From positions 1 to 64,000 of the forward strand of contig JANQWK010000078.1 of the NCBI GenBank assembly GCA_030729925.1: DNA of 64,000 nt, given 5' to 3'. The notes under the pieces are model-generated. The model made no database searches and was not told the origin of the DNA. It was given only the letters and a program-made list of their open reading frames with translations. This DNA comes from Saprospiraceae bacterium (GTDB taxonomy: Bacteria > Bacteroidota > Bacteroidia > Chitinophagales > Saprospiraceae). Of this stretch, positions 27,355 to 36,309 are shown piece by piece; position 1 is the first letter of the stretch; every line of letters begins with the position of its first letter. The translations under genes and the position numbers were made by a program.

Positions 27355-30237
27355 ATGGAAATCAAAAAAGCGGAATACGAAACGACAGTTCCAGGTGTAG
27401 ATCCGGATTATTTTCCGGAGGAAGCGTACATCGAAATTGTAGGTGCCAATGTGCACAACCTCAGGCACGTGAGTTTGAAAATTCCGCGGAACCAGCTGGT
27501 CGTGATCACGGGGATCAGTGGGAGCGGCAAATCTTCGCTCGCTTTTGACACGATTTATGCAGAGGGGCAGCGGCGCTACATGGAGACCTTTTCGGCGTAT
27601 GCCCGCCAATTCATCGGGGAAATGGAACGTCCTGATGTTGAACAAATTACCGGGTTAAGTCCGGTGATCTCTATCGAGCAAAAAACAACGAGCAGAAACC
27701 CGCGTTCGACGGTGGGTACGATTACAGAGGTGTATGATTTTCTTCGCTTGCTGTATGCGCGTGCAGGGGATGCTTATTCTTACCTGAGCGGTAAAAAAAT
27801 GGTTCGCTACAACGAGGATCAGATTCTGGATTTTTTATTGACAGAATTTGAGGAGCGAAAGGTTTCTTTGCTGTCACCGCTGGTGCGGGGAAGGAAAGGG
27901 CATTACCGCGAGCTGTTCGAGCAGATCCGCAAGCAGGGGTTCACAAAAGTAAGGGTAGATGGGGCGGTATTGGACATCGAACCAGGTATGCAGCTCGACC
28001 GATATAAGGTACATGATATTGAGGTAGTCGTGGATCGGCTCTCCGTCCAGGAAAACAGGAGAGACAGGATTGTTGCTTCTGTTCAGACAGCCCTTCGCAT
28101 GGGCGATGGGGTATTGCAGGTGTTGGATATGGATAGTGGTCATTTGCATACCCTAAGCAAGCATTTGATGGATCCGGACACAGGTTTGGCTTATGAAGAT
28201 CCTTCTCCGAACGCATTTTCTTTTAATTCGCCCTACGGCGCTTGTCCTGCGTGCAAGGGCTTGGGTGAAATCTATGATGTAGATCGTGCGCTGGTGATCC
28301 CGGATACTTCAAAAAGTATCAACGAGGTTGCGATTATGCCTTTGGGTGAGGTTCGCGATACTACTTTGTTTAAACAACTTCGGGCTTTGGCCAAGCAGTT
28401 TGGCTTTACTTTTTCGACCCCTGTAAAGGATATCCCGGAAAGGGCATTGCATATTATATTATATGGCGAAGAAGAGGGGGTAGGTGCCGCTTCTCAGCAA
28501 AACTACAACGACCTTGTCTTTGATCTGACTAAGGAAGGGTTGGTCAACATGCTGAAGCGGGTATATGAGACCTCAACTTCTGAAAAAATGAAGCAATGGG
28601 CCGAAGAATTTATGACGATAGACACTTGTCAGGAATGTGGCGGCCATCGGCTAAAGCGCGCATCTCTTAATTTCAGGTTGGGGGATTTGCATATTGGTGA
28701 GCTTGCGGGGATGGATATTGGTACGCTCTATGAATGGATGGTTACTTTGGAGCAAAGTTTGGACGAGCGCAAGCGGATGATTGCCGGTGAAGTGTTGAAG
28801 GAAATCAAGTTCCGGCTTCAGTTTTTGTTGCATGTAGGATTGGACTATCTGACTTTAAACCGAACAGCTCGGACTTTATCGGGAGGGGAGGCACAGCGCA
28901 TCCGGCTGGCTACCCAGATCGGGTCTCAGCTTACCGGAATTACCTATATTTTGGATGAACCCAGTATTGGTCTGCATCAGCGGGATAATCAGCGGTTAAT
29001 AGAGGCACTTCGGGAGCTCACGGACATTGGAAACTCCGTTCTTGTGGTGGAACACGACAAGGATATTATGCTGGCTTCGGATTATATCATTGACTTGGGG
29101 CCGGGGGCTGGTCAATTTGGCGGGGAAATCGTTTCGGAAGGAACTCCGGAATATTTTATCAGGCAATCTACACTTACGGCGTCGTATCTAAACAATACCC
29201 GCCGGATAGAGGTTCCTGCGATACGGAGGTCGGGTAATGGGAAGGAATTGCTTGTCAGGGGTGCCAGCGGACACAATTTGAAGGACGTTTCTGTGGCGAT
29301 TCCACTTGGTACTTTTTCCTGTATTACGGGTGTTTCGGGGAGTGGCAAATCATCGCTGATCAATGAAACTCTATATCCCTTACTGCGGCAGCATTTTTAT
29401 AAAAGCCTCAAAAAGCCTTTACCTTATGTTGCGGTAGAGGGACTGGAGCACTTGGATAAAGTAATCGAGATTGATCAGTCGCCCATCGGAAGAACTCCTC
29501 GCTCCAATCCGGCTACTTATACTGGAGTGTTCACCTTCATTCGAAAGATATTTTCTGACCTGCCGGAGTCAAAAATTCGCGGGTACAAGCCGGGGCGTTT
29601 TTCCTTCAACGTCAAGGGGGGGAGATGTGAAACCTGCCAGGGTTCGGGCATGCGCGTCATCGAGATGAATTTTTTGCCGGATGTATATGTCGAATGTGAA
29701 ACTTGTCTGGGCAGGAGGTACAACCGCGAAACCCTGGAGATCCTGTACAAAGGCAAATCCATCAATGATGTATTGGATATGTCTGTTGCAGAAGCTATGG
29801 TGTTTTTTGAGGCCATTCCCAATATTTATCGCAAATTACACACCCTGAATGAGGTAGGATTGGGATATATCACGCTGGGTCAGCAGGCGACCACGTTATC
29901 AGGGGGAGAAGCCCAGCGGGTGAAGCTGGCAGAAGAACTCTCTAAGCGCGATACCGGCAACACTTTTTACATTCTGGACGAGCCGACAACGGGTTTGCAC
30001 TTTGAAGATATCAGACATTTGATCGAAGTACTCAACCGTCTGGTCAACAAAGGCAACACAGTAGTGGTGATTGAGCACAATATGGACGTTATTAAAGTGG
30101 CTGACTATATCATTGATATGGGGCCGGAGGGTGGACATCGTGGTGGAGTAGTGGTTTGTGCAGGTACCCCGGAAGCTATTTTGGCAAACGCGGAAAGTCA
30201 CACTGCAAGGTTCCTTGCGCAGGAACTACTTCCTTGA
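27355..30237 (+). CDS. uvrA: Excinuclease ABC subunit UvrA
   Basis: A 960-residue damage-recognition ATPase of nucleotide excision repair. Two ABC modules are seen, each with a Walker A (G-I-S-G-S-G-K-S near 53-60 and G-V-S-G-S-G-K-S near 660) and an L-S-G-G-E-A-Q-R signature. Zinc-binding cysteine pairs appear as C-P-A-C, C-Q-E-C and C-E-T-C (twice). The N-terminal 20 residues before the core are longer than in E. coli. Length is slightly above the family norm of about 940. It is the third gene of the mqnC-pnp-uvrA run. Confidence 0.98.
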   Translation: MEIKKAEYETTVPGVDPDYFPEEAYIEIVGANVHNLRHVSLKIPRNQLVVITGISGSGKSSLAFDTIYAEGQRRYMETFSAYARQFIGEMERPDVEQITGLSPVISIEQKTTSRNPRSTVGTITEVYDFLRLLYARAGDAYSYLSGKKMVRYNEDQILDFLLTEFEERKVSLLSPLVRGRKGHYRELFEQIRKQGFTKVRVDGAVLDIEPGMQLDRYKVHDIEVVVDRLSVQENRRDRIVASVQTALRMGDGVLQVLDMDSGHLHTLSKHLMDPDTGLAYEDPSPNAFSFNSPYGACPACKGLGEIYDVDRALVIPDTSKSINEVAIMPLGEVRDTTLFKQLRALAKQFGFTFSTPVKDIPERALHIILYGEEEGVGAASQQNYNDLVFDLTKEGLVNMLKRVYETSTSEKMKQWAEEFMTIDTCQECGGHRLKRASLNFRLGDLHIGELAGMDIGTLYEWMVTLEQSLDERKRMIAGEVLKEIKFRLQFLLHVGLDYLTLNRTARTLSGGEAQRIRLATQIGSQLTGITYILDEPSIGLHQRDNQRLIEALRELTDIGNSVLVVEHDKDIMLASDYIIDLGPGAGQFGGEIVSEGTPEYFIRQSTLTASYLNNTRRIEVPAIRRSGNGKELLVRGASGHNLKDVSVAIPLGTFSCITGVSGSGKSSLINETLYPLLRQHFYKSLKKPLPYVAVEGLEHLDKVIEIDQSPIGRTPRSNPATYTGVFTFIRKIFSDLPESKIRGYKPGRFSFNVKGGRCETCQGSGMRVIEMNFLPDVYVECETCLGRRYNRETLEILYKGKSINDVLDMSVAEAMVFFEAIPNIYRKLHTLNEVGLGYITLGQQATTLSGGEAQRVKLAEELSKRDTGNTFYILDEPTTGLHFEDIRHLIEVLNRLVNKGNTVVVIEHNMDVIKVADYIIDMGPEGGHRGGVVVCAGTPEAILANAESHTARFLAQELLP

Positions 30238-30312
30238 TGTGCGAGGCTGCTACTATTTTTTTATATTTGAACAGGATTTGGCCGGAGCATACGCGGGTTG
30301 AATGCCGGATTT

Positions 30313-31842
30313 ATGAAGCAATGGATCAATCGAACATTCAGGTGGTATTACAAGCGAAGGTATAAACAAATCCAATATACCCACCACCATGGCATTGCTG
30401 TACAGGAGGCATGGCTGCGTTATCTGACGAAAAAAGCCGCAAGTACGCAATGGGGGATACCACACAAGCTTTCCGCTGTTCGGGACTATGCTGATTTTCA
30501 GCAATCCATGCCCATCCACGAATATGATGACCTCAAGCCTTACATCCAACGCATGATGCATGGCGAAAAAAGTGTGTTGTGGCCAGGGCAAGTTCGCTGG
30601 TTTGCCAAATCATCCGGTACGACCAGTGACAAAAGTAAATTCATACCTATTTCTTCTGAACACCTCAAGACCTGTCATATCAGGGGAACATGGGACACTA
30701 TGACGGCTGTTTATCACAACAGACCGGATGCGCGGCAGTTCGAGCTGAAAAGCATGTTGATGGGAGGTAGTGTGGAGCATTTTTCTCCTTTTCCCGAGAC
30801 AATCTTTGGCGACGTTTCTGCCATTATGATCAAGCACATGCCCCAGGTGGCTCGCCCTTTTTTTATCCCTGATTTTGAGACTGCCCTGTTGGCTGACTGG
30901 GAGAAAAAACTCGAGTTACTGGCTCAGGCAGGGAGCAGGGAGCCCAATGTAGTGATGATAGGGGGAGTGCCTACCTGGACAATCGTACTGTTTAAGCGGA
31001 TCCTTGAAATTTCGGGAAAGTCGAATATGCTGGAGGTCTGGCCGAATTTCCAAGTATATATCCATGGGGGAGTAAGTTTTAAGCCGTACCGGCCTCAATT
31101 TGAGGCTTTTTTCCCCTCTTCCGGGGTGGACTACCTGGAAATTTATAATGCTTCGGAGGGGTATTTTGCCGTGCAGGACGATCTGCGTACCCAGGATATG
31201 CTACTTTTGCTGGACAATGGAATTTTTTATGAGTTCCTGCCCATGGAAGAGTGGGGCAAAGCAAATCCTGAGGCGATTACCCTGGCAGACGTTGAGCTTG
31301 GAAGGAACTACGCCTTGGTCATTTCTACCAATGGTGGCCTTTGGCGATATGTTCCGGGTGATACCATTCAATTTACGTCAGTCAGACCCTATAAGATAAA
31401 AATTACGGGCAGGATCAAGCAATTTATCAATGCTTTTGGTGAAGAGGTCATGATTGACAACACAGACCAGGCATTAGCACTTACCTGCGAAACCATGCCT
31501 GCGAAGATTATGGACTATACGGTGGCACCCGTTTATATGGATGGTACCCATAAAGGAGGTCATCAATGGCTCATCGAGTTTAAACAAAAGCCCGACAACC
31601 TCGACGCTTTCTCGAGGCTCCTCGACGAAAATCTTCAACGCATCAACTCGGACTATGAAGCCAAGCGATTCAAAAATATCGCGCTTACTAACTTGAATAT
31701 CACCCCACTTCCGGAGGGAAGTTTTGCCCATTGGCTAAAATCTAAAGGCAAATTGGGTGGGCAAAATAAAGTTCCCCGCTTGTCCAATGACCGAAAGTAC
31801 GTGGATGAGATCTTGCATTTCCTGCAAAAATCCTCTTTTTAA
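30313..31842 (+). CDS. GH3 auxin-responsive-promoter family protein
   Basis: A 509-residue protein of the GH3 acyl-adenylating superfamily. Visible features are the nucleotide-binding F-A-K-S-S-G-T-T-S-D-K-S-K near residue 100, Y-N-A-S-E-G-Y-F, L-W-R-Y-V-P-G-D-T-I and G-R-I-K-Q-F-I-N-A-F-G-E-E. Plant members conjugate amino acids to hormones, but bacterial members have no defined substrate. The start is the ATG at 30313; a TTG at 30298 is in frame but less likely. It lies 75 bp after uvrA on the same strand. Confidence 0.92.
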   Translation: MKQWINRTFRWYYKRRYKQIQYTHHHGIAVQEAWLRYLTKKAASTQWGIPHKLSAVRDYADFQQSMPIHEYDDLKPYIQRMMHGEKSVLWPGQVRWFAKSSGTTSDKSKFIPISSEHLKTCHIRGTWDTMTAVYHNRPDARQFELKSMLMGGSVEHFSPFPETIFGDVSAIMIKHMPQVARPFFIPDFETALLADWEKKLELLAQAGSREPNVVMIGGVPTWTIVLFKRILEISGKSNMLEVWPNFQVYIHGGVSFKPYRPQFEAFFPSSGVDYLEIYNASEGYFAVQDDLRTQDMLLLLDNGIFYEFLPMEEWGKANPEAITLADVELGRNYALVISTNGGLWRYVPGDTIQFTSVRPYKIKITGRIKQFINAFGEEVMIDNTDQALALTCETMPAKIMDYTVAPVYMDGTHKGGHQWLIEFKQKPDNLDAFSRLLDENLQRINSDYEAKRFKNIALTNLNITPLPEGSFAHWLKSKGKLGGQNKVPRLSNDRKYVDEILHFLQKSSF

Positions 31843-31872
31843 GACATTTTGTCACTTGTTTTTTGTTTTTAG

Positions 31873-31885
31873 TGTCAAATTGACA
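31873..31885. promoter_or_regulatory. Palindrome upstream of hsp20
   Basis: The sequence TGTCAAATTGACA is a palindrome with arms TGTCAA and TTGACA around a central A. It lies 108 bp before the hsp20 ATG and 31 bp after the GH3 stop. The form suits a dimeric regulator, but no regulator is linked and the match to a known family is not clear. Confidence 0.35.
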
Positions 31886-31992
31886 GTCGTTTTTGATCAA
31901 ATGCTGTTGATTTGTCTGGAAATGGGGTTTGGTATAGCAATTGAGCATAGGAAAACGAATGATTGATTTACCAAACAAAAAAAAACATAATC

Positions 31993-32391
31993 ATGGTTTA
32001 CGTAAGTAATTTTCCTATCCATGCTCCAGCTAGATATGCGGCAAAAAATGTTGGAAACAAGCGTAGCGATTTGCAGGAGCGATCTTTAGTCAATGTAGCG
32101 GAGGGAGGTGATGCTTTCCGGATTGAAATGTCCTTACCTGGTTTGGAGAAAACAGATATTTCGCTGACCATTGAGTCGGGTTTACTGGTTGTGCATGCAA
32201 AAAAGGCTTTCGACTTGCCGGAGGGTTATGTTTACAAGCGCAAGGAATTGGCAGGGTATGACCTTGAGCGAAAATTTGAGTTGTCTGATTTGATAGACAT
32301 TGCACAAATCCGAGCAGAGATGCATCACGGGTTACTGGTTATCACCCTTCCCAAAAAAGTTCAGCAGGCCTTTAAGGTCGAAATTGGGTAG
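31993..32391 (+). CDS. Hsp20/alpha-crystallin family small heat shock protein
   Basis: A 132-residue small heat shock protein. The alpha-crystallin domain covers about residues 30-125: F-R-I-E-M-S-L-P-G-L-E-K-x-D-I-S-L-T-I-E, then V-Y-K-R-K-E, F-E-L-S-D-L-I-D, and the closing G-L-L-V-I-T-L-P-K. These proteins hold unfolding proteins in a soluble state. The ATG at 31993 is chosen over an ATT-adjacent in-frame start at 31963 because it lies directly before the homologous part. A strong plus-strand terminator follows about 140 bp downstream. Confidence 0.9.
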   Translation: MVYVSNFPIHAPARYAAKNVGNKRSDLQERSLVNVAEGGDAFRIEMSLPGLEKTDISLTIESGLLVVHAKKAFDLPEGYVYKRKELAGYDLERKFELSDLIDIAQIRAEMHHGLLVITLPKKVQQAFKVEIG

Positions 32392-32527
32392 TGTAAAAAT
32401 GTCTGTTTGTTCTCCGAACAGAATACAAGTAGTGGCTGTTAGTATTTCCGATGAGCACATTTGATGCAAGTGCGCATCAACCAGGAAGTCAATTAAGTTT
32501 AGTTAATAGGGTTTTAGGTGTTTATAT

Positions 32528-32557
32528 GGCCGGTGCTCAGGTACTGGCCTTTTTTTT
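32528..32557 (+). terminator. Intrinsic terminator, plus strand
   Basis: The arms GGCCGGT (32528-32534) and ACTGGCC (32543-32549, one G-T pair) form a 7-bp stem with an 8-nt loop. Eight T follow at 32550-32557. It should end the hsp20 transcript. Confidence 0.75.
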
Positions 32558-32561
32558 GGGT

Positions 32562-32601
32562 AAAAAAAAGCAGCCTCATTCGCTTGTCGAATGAGGCTGC
32601 T
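32562..32601 (-). terminator. Intrinsic terminator, minus strand
   Basis: A 14-bp perfect stem (AGCAGCCTCATTCG with CGAATGAGGCTGCT, 32569-32601) has a 5-nt loop. On the minus strand it is followed by eight T (32562-32569). It should end a minus-strand transcript, either the DUF3109 mRNA with a 350-nt trailer or an unannotated RNA. Confidence 0.8.
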
Positions 32602-32865
32602 AAAACCACTGCCTGAACGAAGGGGTTAAGGCACAAATTGTAGTCAGAAAAACCTTACTTACCCTTAGTCAGATATCCGAGTGATTATTATAGGTTGTTT
32701 TCGTATCCATTGAAAATTAACCTGTTTCTGATTTCACTGATAGTATAACAACATTCGTGCCAAGCTTGTGATTGGCGTGAAAAAGTTCTTTGGAAGTAGG
32801 GGGGTAGAAAATAACCTTTTAAAGAGGGTTACTTTTTAGAGATTGGTGGGATTAATAAGGGTAAT

Positions 32866-32899
32866 CAGGTGCAAGGCACCTTAAGGTGCCTTGCACCTG
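32866..32899 (+). repeat. Dispersed palindromic repeat, copy 4 (perfect palindrome)
   Basis: The arms CAGGTGCAAGGCACC and GGTGCCTTGCACCTG around TTAA pair without a mismatch over the full 34 bp. Conserved flanks: GGTTACTTTTTAGAG and ATTAATAAGGGTAAT upstream from about 32827, and ATTCTTAAATCACTGATTATCA-like sequence downstream to about 32921. It lies between the convergent hsp20 and DUF3109 genes. Confidence 0.92.
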
Positions 32900-32949
32900 A
32901 TTCTTAAATCACTGATTATCAAATTTTTGAATTAAAAACTTACCTTGTT

Positions 32950-33540
32950 TCAGGATTTAAGGTGTTGAGCGGCAGCATCGAGTTCTTCAAAAAAAGCCTG
33001 TCCATATTTGCGTATGATGCCATCTTTGACGAATTGATAAACGGGGACTTGTGCCTTATCGCCGAGGGTGCAGGCGGCGGAGCAGATATCCCATTCATCG
33101 TAGTGCATGACTTCGAATCCGTTGTGGTGGTTTTCTTGAATCCGGATAGGATACAGATGGCAGCTGACGGGTTTTTGAAAATCAATTTTTTGATCTCTCC
33201 AGGCTTGTTCTATGCCGCATTGAGCAATGCCTTGTTCGTTGAGGGTCATAAAAGCGCATGCGGCATTTTCTACCAGGGTAGTTCCGAACTCTTTGAGTTC
33301 CTTGGAATAGGAAAAAAGGCCTTGTTCCTCGATAGCTTGTCGGCCGGCCGGAGTGAGATAAGGTTGAACAATTGGATAAATCTTTTCGAGGATTTCCAAT
33401 TCTATCTTTTCGAGGGGGGCTCCATAATCCCCTTCCCAGCAGCACGCGCCTTTGCAAGCATTGAGGTTGCAGACAAAATTGTTTTCCAGGATTTCTTCGC
33501 TGACAATGACATTGCGGATGATGAGCATAGGTGCAAACAA
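32950..33540 (-). CDS. DUF3109 family cysteine-rich protein
   Basis: A 196-residue protein of the DUF3109 family. Cysteines cluster at the N-terminal C-N-L-N-A-C-K-G-A-C-C and recur later (A-A-C-A-F, Q-C-G-I-E, V-S-C-H-L-Y-P, C-S-A-A-C), a pattern expected to hold metal or an iron-sulfur cluster. The family is widespread in Bacteroidota, and its function is not established. A start five codons in (M-L-I-I-R-N) is possible. It stands alone, convergent to hsp20 and divergent from the small exported protein gene. Confidence 0.88.
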   Translation of the reverse strand: MFAPMLIIRNVIVSEEILENNFVCNLNACKGACCWEGDYGAPLEKIELEILEKIYPIVQPYLTPAGRQAIEEQGLFSYSKELKEFGTTLVENAACAFMTLNEQGIAQCGIEQAWRDQKIDFQKPVSCHLYPIRIQENHHNGFEVMHYDEWDICSAACTLGDKAQVPVYQFVKDGIIRKYGQAFFEELDAAAQHLKS

Positions 33541-33630
33541 ATTTATGTGGGTAAATATACCGGTAGTTTCAGGAATAATTTGTAAAAATTGTATTTTAGC
33601 GAGCCAAGCAGTAACTAAAAATGTTATCCT

Positions 33631-34050
33631 ATGAAATGGTCATTGGCGTGTTTTCTTTGGTGTTCAACTCTATTGACGTTATACGCCCAGGACGATCATA
33701 AGCGAGCTGAAAAAATAGCGAAAGACATGGCGAAGGCCTATGACCTGAGTGCAGTGCAAAGAGAGCTGGTGCGGGATATTCAGGTAGCCTATTTCAGGAA
33801 CCACCGTGAAATTGCATCTTTGGAGAAGGACAATGAGGTTTTATTTATCCAAAAGCGCAGGAATATCGAGGCGGGTATGGAGCAGCAGGTGCTGAAGGTG
33901 CTGGATGAGCGGCAGAGGATGGCATTTCAGAAATTTATTGCGGAGCGTGCTGCTGCGTTCGAGTCGGCCGTGGATGGAATCGAAGATCGGGGGGAATCCA
34001 AGCGGATGTTTGAGCGGAGGGGTATGCAGCGTTCCAACCCTGAGCGTTAG
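33631..34050 (+). CDS. Small exported helical protein, unknown
   Basis: A 139-residue protein with a signal peptide (hydrophobic residues 3-18, ending L-Y-A-Q). The rest is highly charged and predicted helical, with the pattern L-V-R-D-I-Q...F-I-Q-K-R-R-N-I-E...V-L-D-E-R-Q-R-M-A-F-Q-K-F. This resembles Spy/CpxP-like periplasmic proteins in style, particularly the D-E-R-Q-R helix, but the match is too loose to name. It lies 27 bp before the citrate synthase gene on the same strand. Confidence 0.65.
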   Translation: MKWSLACFLWCSTLLTLYAQDDHKRAEKIAKDMAKAYDLSAVQRELVRDIQVAYFRNHREIASLEKDNEVLFIQKRRNIEAGMEQQVLKVLDERQRMAFQKFIAERAAAFESAVDGIEDRGESKRMFERRGMQRSNPER

Positions 34051-34077
34051 GTTGACATAACTCAAAAAAACTAATAA

Positions 34078-35388
34078 ATGGATCATCTCAAGAAGAAATT
34101 TTTTGAACAGACAAGCACATTAAAGGGTGAGATCAGGTCACTATTGAAAGAATATGGCGATGTAAAAGTGGATGAGGTCACTCTTAGCCAGGTATTTGGT
34201 GGAGCGAGGAGTATCAAAATGATGATATGGGAGCCATCAAGTCTGGATCCGGTAGAGGGGATCAGGTTCCGCGGCTACAGTATCCCTGAGCTTAGGGAGC
34301 TTTTGCCGAAAGGGAGCTGTGGCGAGGAGCCGCTTCCTGAGGGTTTATTTTGGTTGTTGATGACGGGTGAAATTCCAACGGAGGAGGATGTAAAATGGGT
34401 TTCAGGCCAGTGGGCTTCGCGCAGCCATGTTCCGCAATATGTTTTTCAGACATTGGATGCGCTGCCAAAAGATACACATCCGATGACGCAGTTTGTGATT
34501 GCAATAACGGCACTTCAGAACGACAGCATTTTTGCGCGCCGTTATGCTGAGGGCTTTGACAAATCGGAGTACTGGGATCCTTCGTATGAGGACACGATGA
34601 ACCTGATTGCACGTTTACCGCGGGTAGCTGCTTATATTTACAGGAGAAGCTTCCACAATGATGTACATATTCACCCTGATGTATCGTTGGATTGGTCTGC
34701 CAATTTTGCGCACATGTTGGGTTTCCCGGATGCCGATTTCCAGAAATTGATGCGTTTATACCTGACTATTCACGCGGATCATGAGGGGGGTAATGCGTCT
34801 GCACATACCACTCACCTGGTGGGATCTACCTTGAGTGATGCGTATCTGTCTTTTGCCGGAGGCATGACTGCCCTTGCAGGTCCTTTGCATGGGTTGGCTA
34901 ACCAAGAGGTAATTGGGTGGATATTTAATATGTTAGAGCAGATTGGCACCAATAATCCGGATAAGGAGCAGATTGTGAAGTATGTCAATGAAACCCTTGC
35001 AGCTGGAATGGTAGTTCCCGGCTATGGGCATGCCGTTCTGAGAAGACCCGACCCCCGGTTTATGGCGCAGAAGGAATTTGCCGAGCGGAATATTAAGGGA
35101 GACCCAATCGTGGAGGTGGTATGGAAGATTTTCGATGTGGTTCCTGGAATATTGGAGGGTTTGGGTAAGGTGAAAAATCCATGGCCGAATGTAGATGCGC
35201 ACTCAGGTGCACTCTTGGTGCACTACGGAATGAAAGAGCACGAATTTTACACGGTTCTGTTTGGGGTTTCCAGAGCACTTGGGGTATTGGCGTCGCATTG
35301 TTGGTCCAGAGCGCTCGGTATGCCTTTGGAGCGACCAAAATCGCTGACCTACAAATGGGTGAAGGAGGAATTTCTCAAGCTTTCCTGA
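34078..35388 (+). CDS. Citrate synthase, eukaryotic/mitochondrial-like type
   Basis: A 436-residue citrate synthase condensing acetyl-CoA and oxaloacetate. Catalytic segments are visible: H232-A-D-H235-E-G-G-N, G-Y-G-H318-A-V-L-R, and P-N-V-D373-A-H-S-G. The sequence is of the type related to mitochondrial citrate synthases (G-I-R-F-R-G-Y-S-I-P-E near residue 62 and P-L-H-G-L-A-N-Q-E-V) rather than the hexameric E. coli type. This type is common in Bacteroidota. With icd in the same window it supports an oxidative TCA cycle. Confidence 0.95.
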   Translation: MDHLKKKFFEQTSTLKGEIRSLLKEYGDVKVDEVTLSQVFGGARSIKMMIWEPSSLDPVEGIRFRGYSIPELRELLPKGSCGEEPLPEGLFWLLMTGEIPTEEDVKWVSGQWASRSHVPQYVFQTLDALPKDTHPMTQFVIAITALQNDSIFARRYAEGFDKSEYWDPSYEDTMNLIARLPRVAAYIYRRSFHNDVHIHPDVSLDWSANFAHMLGFPDADFQKLMRLYLTIHADHEGGNASAHTTHLVGSTLSDAYLSFAGGMTALAGPLHGLANQEVIGWIFNMLEQIGTNNPDKEQIVKYVNETLAAGMVVPGYGHAVLRRPDPRFMAQKEFAERNIKGDPIVEVVWKIFDVVPGILEGLGKVKNPWPNVDAHSGALLVHYGMKEHEFYTVLFGVSRALGVLASHCWSRALGMPLERPKSLTYKWVKEEFLKLS

Positions 35389-35485
35389 TTGCGGAAAAAG
35401 TTTTAGAGAGCCAGGTATTTGGCACAAACAATTTATTTTACTTTTATCGGGCTAAATTTATTTCACCATTAAATGCAATGCAGGT

Positions 35486-35878
35486 ATGCAAATTCCTTCT
35501 CATTTGAAGTACACAGAAGAACACGAGTGGATCCGTGTGGAAGCCGACAATACCGCTTACATCGGAATTACTGATTTTGCTCAGGGCGAGCTCGGAGAAC
35601 TGGTTTATGTTGAGGTTGATACAGTTGGCGAAACGATCGAACGGAATGAAGTTTTTGGAACGGTAGAGGCTGTGAAGACAACAGCTGATCTTTACATGCC
35701 AGTGAGTGGTACGATCCTCGAGTTCAATCCTGCTATTGATGAGGCTGAAGGAGATGAACCCACCTTGGTCAACGAATCTCCGTATGACAAAGGGTGGATC
35801 ATCAAAATTAAGCTCATTGATCCTTCAGAGTTGGAGGGCTTGATGGATGCTGCTGCTTATCAGGAGCTGGTCGGATAA
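35486..35878 (+). CDS. gcvH: Glycine cleavage system H protein
   Basis: A 130-residue lipoyl carrier of the glycine cleavage complex. The lipoylation lysine is K64 in V-E-A-V-K-T-T-A-D. Flanking family features are Y-T-E-E-H-E-W-I and [15 protein letters not shown]. It moves the aminomethyl group between the P, T and L proteins, none of which is in this window. It follows citrate synthase by 97 bp on the same strand. Confidence 0.97.
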   Translation: MQIPSHLKYTEEHEWIRVEADNTAYIGITDFAQGELGELVYVEVDTVGETIERNEVFGTVEAVKTTADLYMPVSGTILEFNPAIDEAEGDEPTLVNESPYDKGWIIKIKLIDPSELEGLMDAAAYQELVG

Positions 35879-35922
35879 AAAAATGTGGGTATGCACACAC
35901 CAAAATTATCAACTCCTGCATC

Positions 35923-36297
35923 TTGTCTCTTAGATTAAAGCATCTAATTTGGTTTTTGCCTGCAGCTATCTGGACTTTTGTTATCCTTGTGCTTTCAACG
36001 CGGGATAATGTTGCGCTGCCTCCAGGTCTTGCAAGCACTTTCGGAATAGATAAGATCGGCCATGCCGGAGCCTATTTTGTTTGGTGCATGCTTGTTTTTG
36101 CTGCTTTGAATAGGTTTGCATTGTTGAATCGGATCAATGCGTTAACCGTAGTTTTATTGGCAATTTTATTGGGAACCATGATGGAATTTGTCCAATATTG
36201 GTTTTTCCCGACAAGATTTTTTGAAGTATTAGACATTATTTCTAATATTATAGGCGCTTTAAGCAGCCTTTTAGCGAAGCGATTTTTAACACCGTAA
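35923..36297 (+). CDS. VanZ-like family membrane protein
   Basis: A 124-residue protein with about four hydrophobic segments. The VanZ-like signature is visible as I-D-K-I-G-H-A-G-A-Y-F and a late D-I-I-S-N-I-I-G-A. The function of the domain is unclear. The first usable start is a TTG at 35923, giving S-L-R-L-K; no ATG is in frame, so start confidence is moderate. It lies between gcvH and the TonB gene with 44- and 12-bp gaps. Confidence 0.82.
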   Translation: MSLRLKHLIWFLPAAIWTFVILVLSTRDNVALPPGLASTFGIDKIGHAGAYFVWCMLVFAALNRFALLNRINALTVVLLAILLGTMMEFVQYWFFPTRFFEVLDIISNIIGALSSLLAKRFLTP

Positions 36298-36309
36298 ACC
36301 TTAATCAGT

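Larger units (their letters stand above)
32392..32949. other. 558-bp intergenic region with two terminators and repeat copy 4
   Basis: No protein gene is seen. From left to right the region holds about 135 bp of unassigned sequence after hsp20 (possible small stem at 32401-32425), a plus-strand terminator, a minus-strand terminator directly next to it, about 225 bp unassigned, and palindromic repeat copy 4 with its conserved flanks. The space is long for a convergent gap and could hold a small RNA. Confidence 0.5.

Noticed and set aside
30298-30312. TTG start for the GH3-family gene
   Set aside because: The ATG five codons later directly precedes the homologous part and leaves a normal N-terminus.
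32569-32601. Strong hairpin considered as an integron attC site
   Set aside because: There is no integrase, no cassette array and no matching core sites; the adjacent A/T runs fit a terminator.
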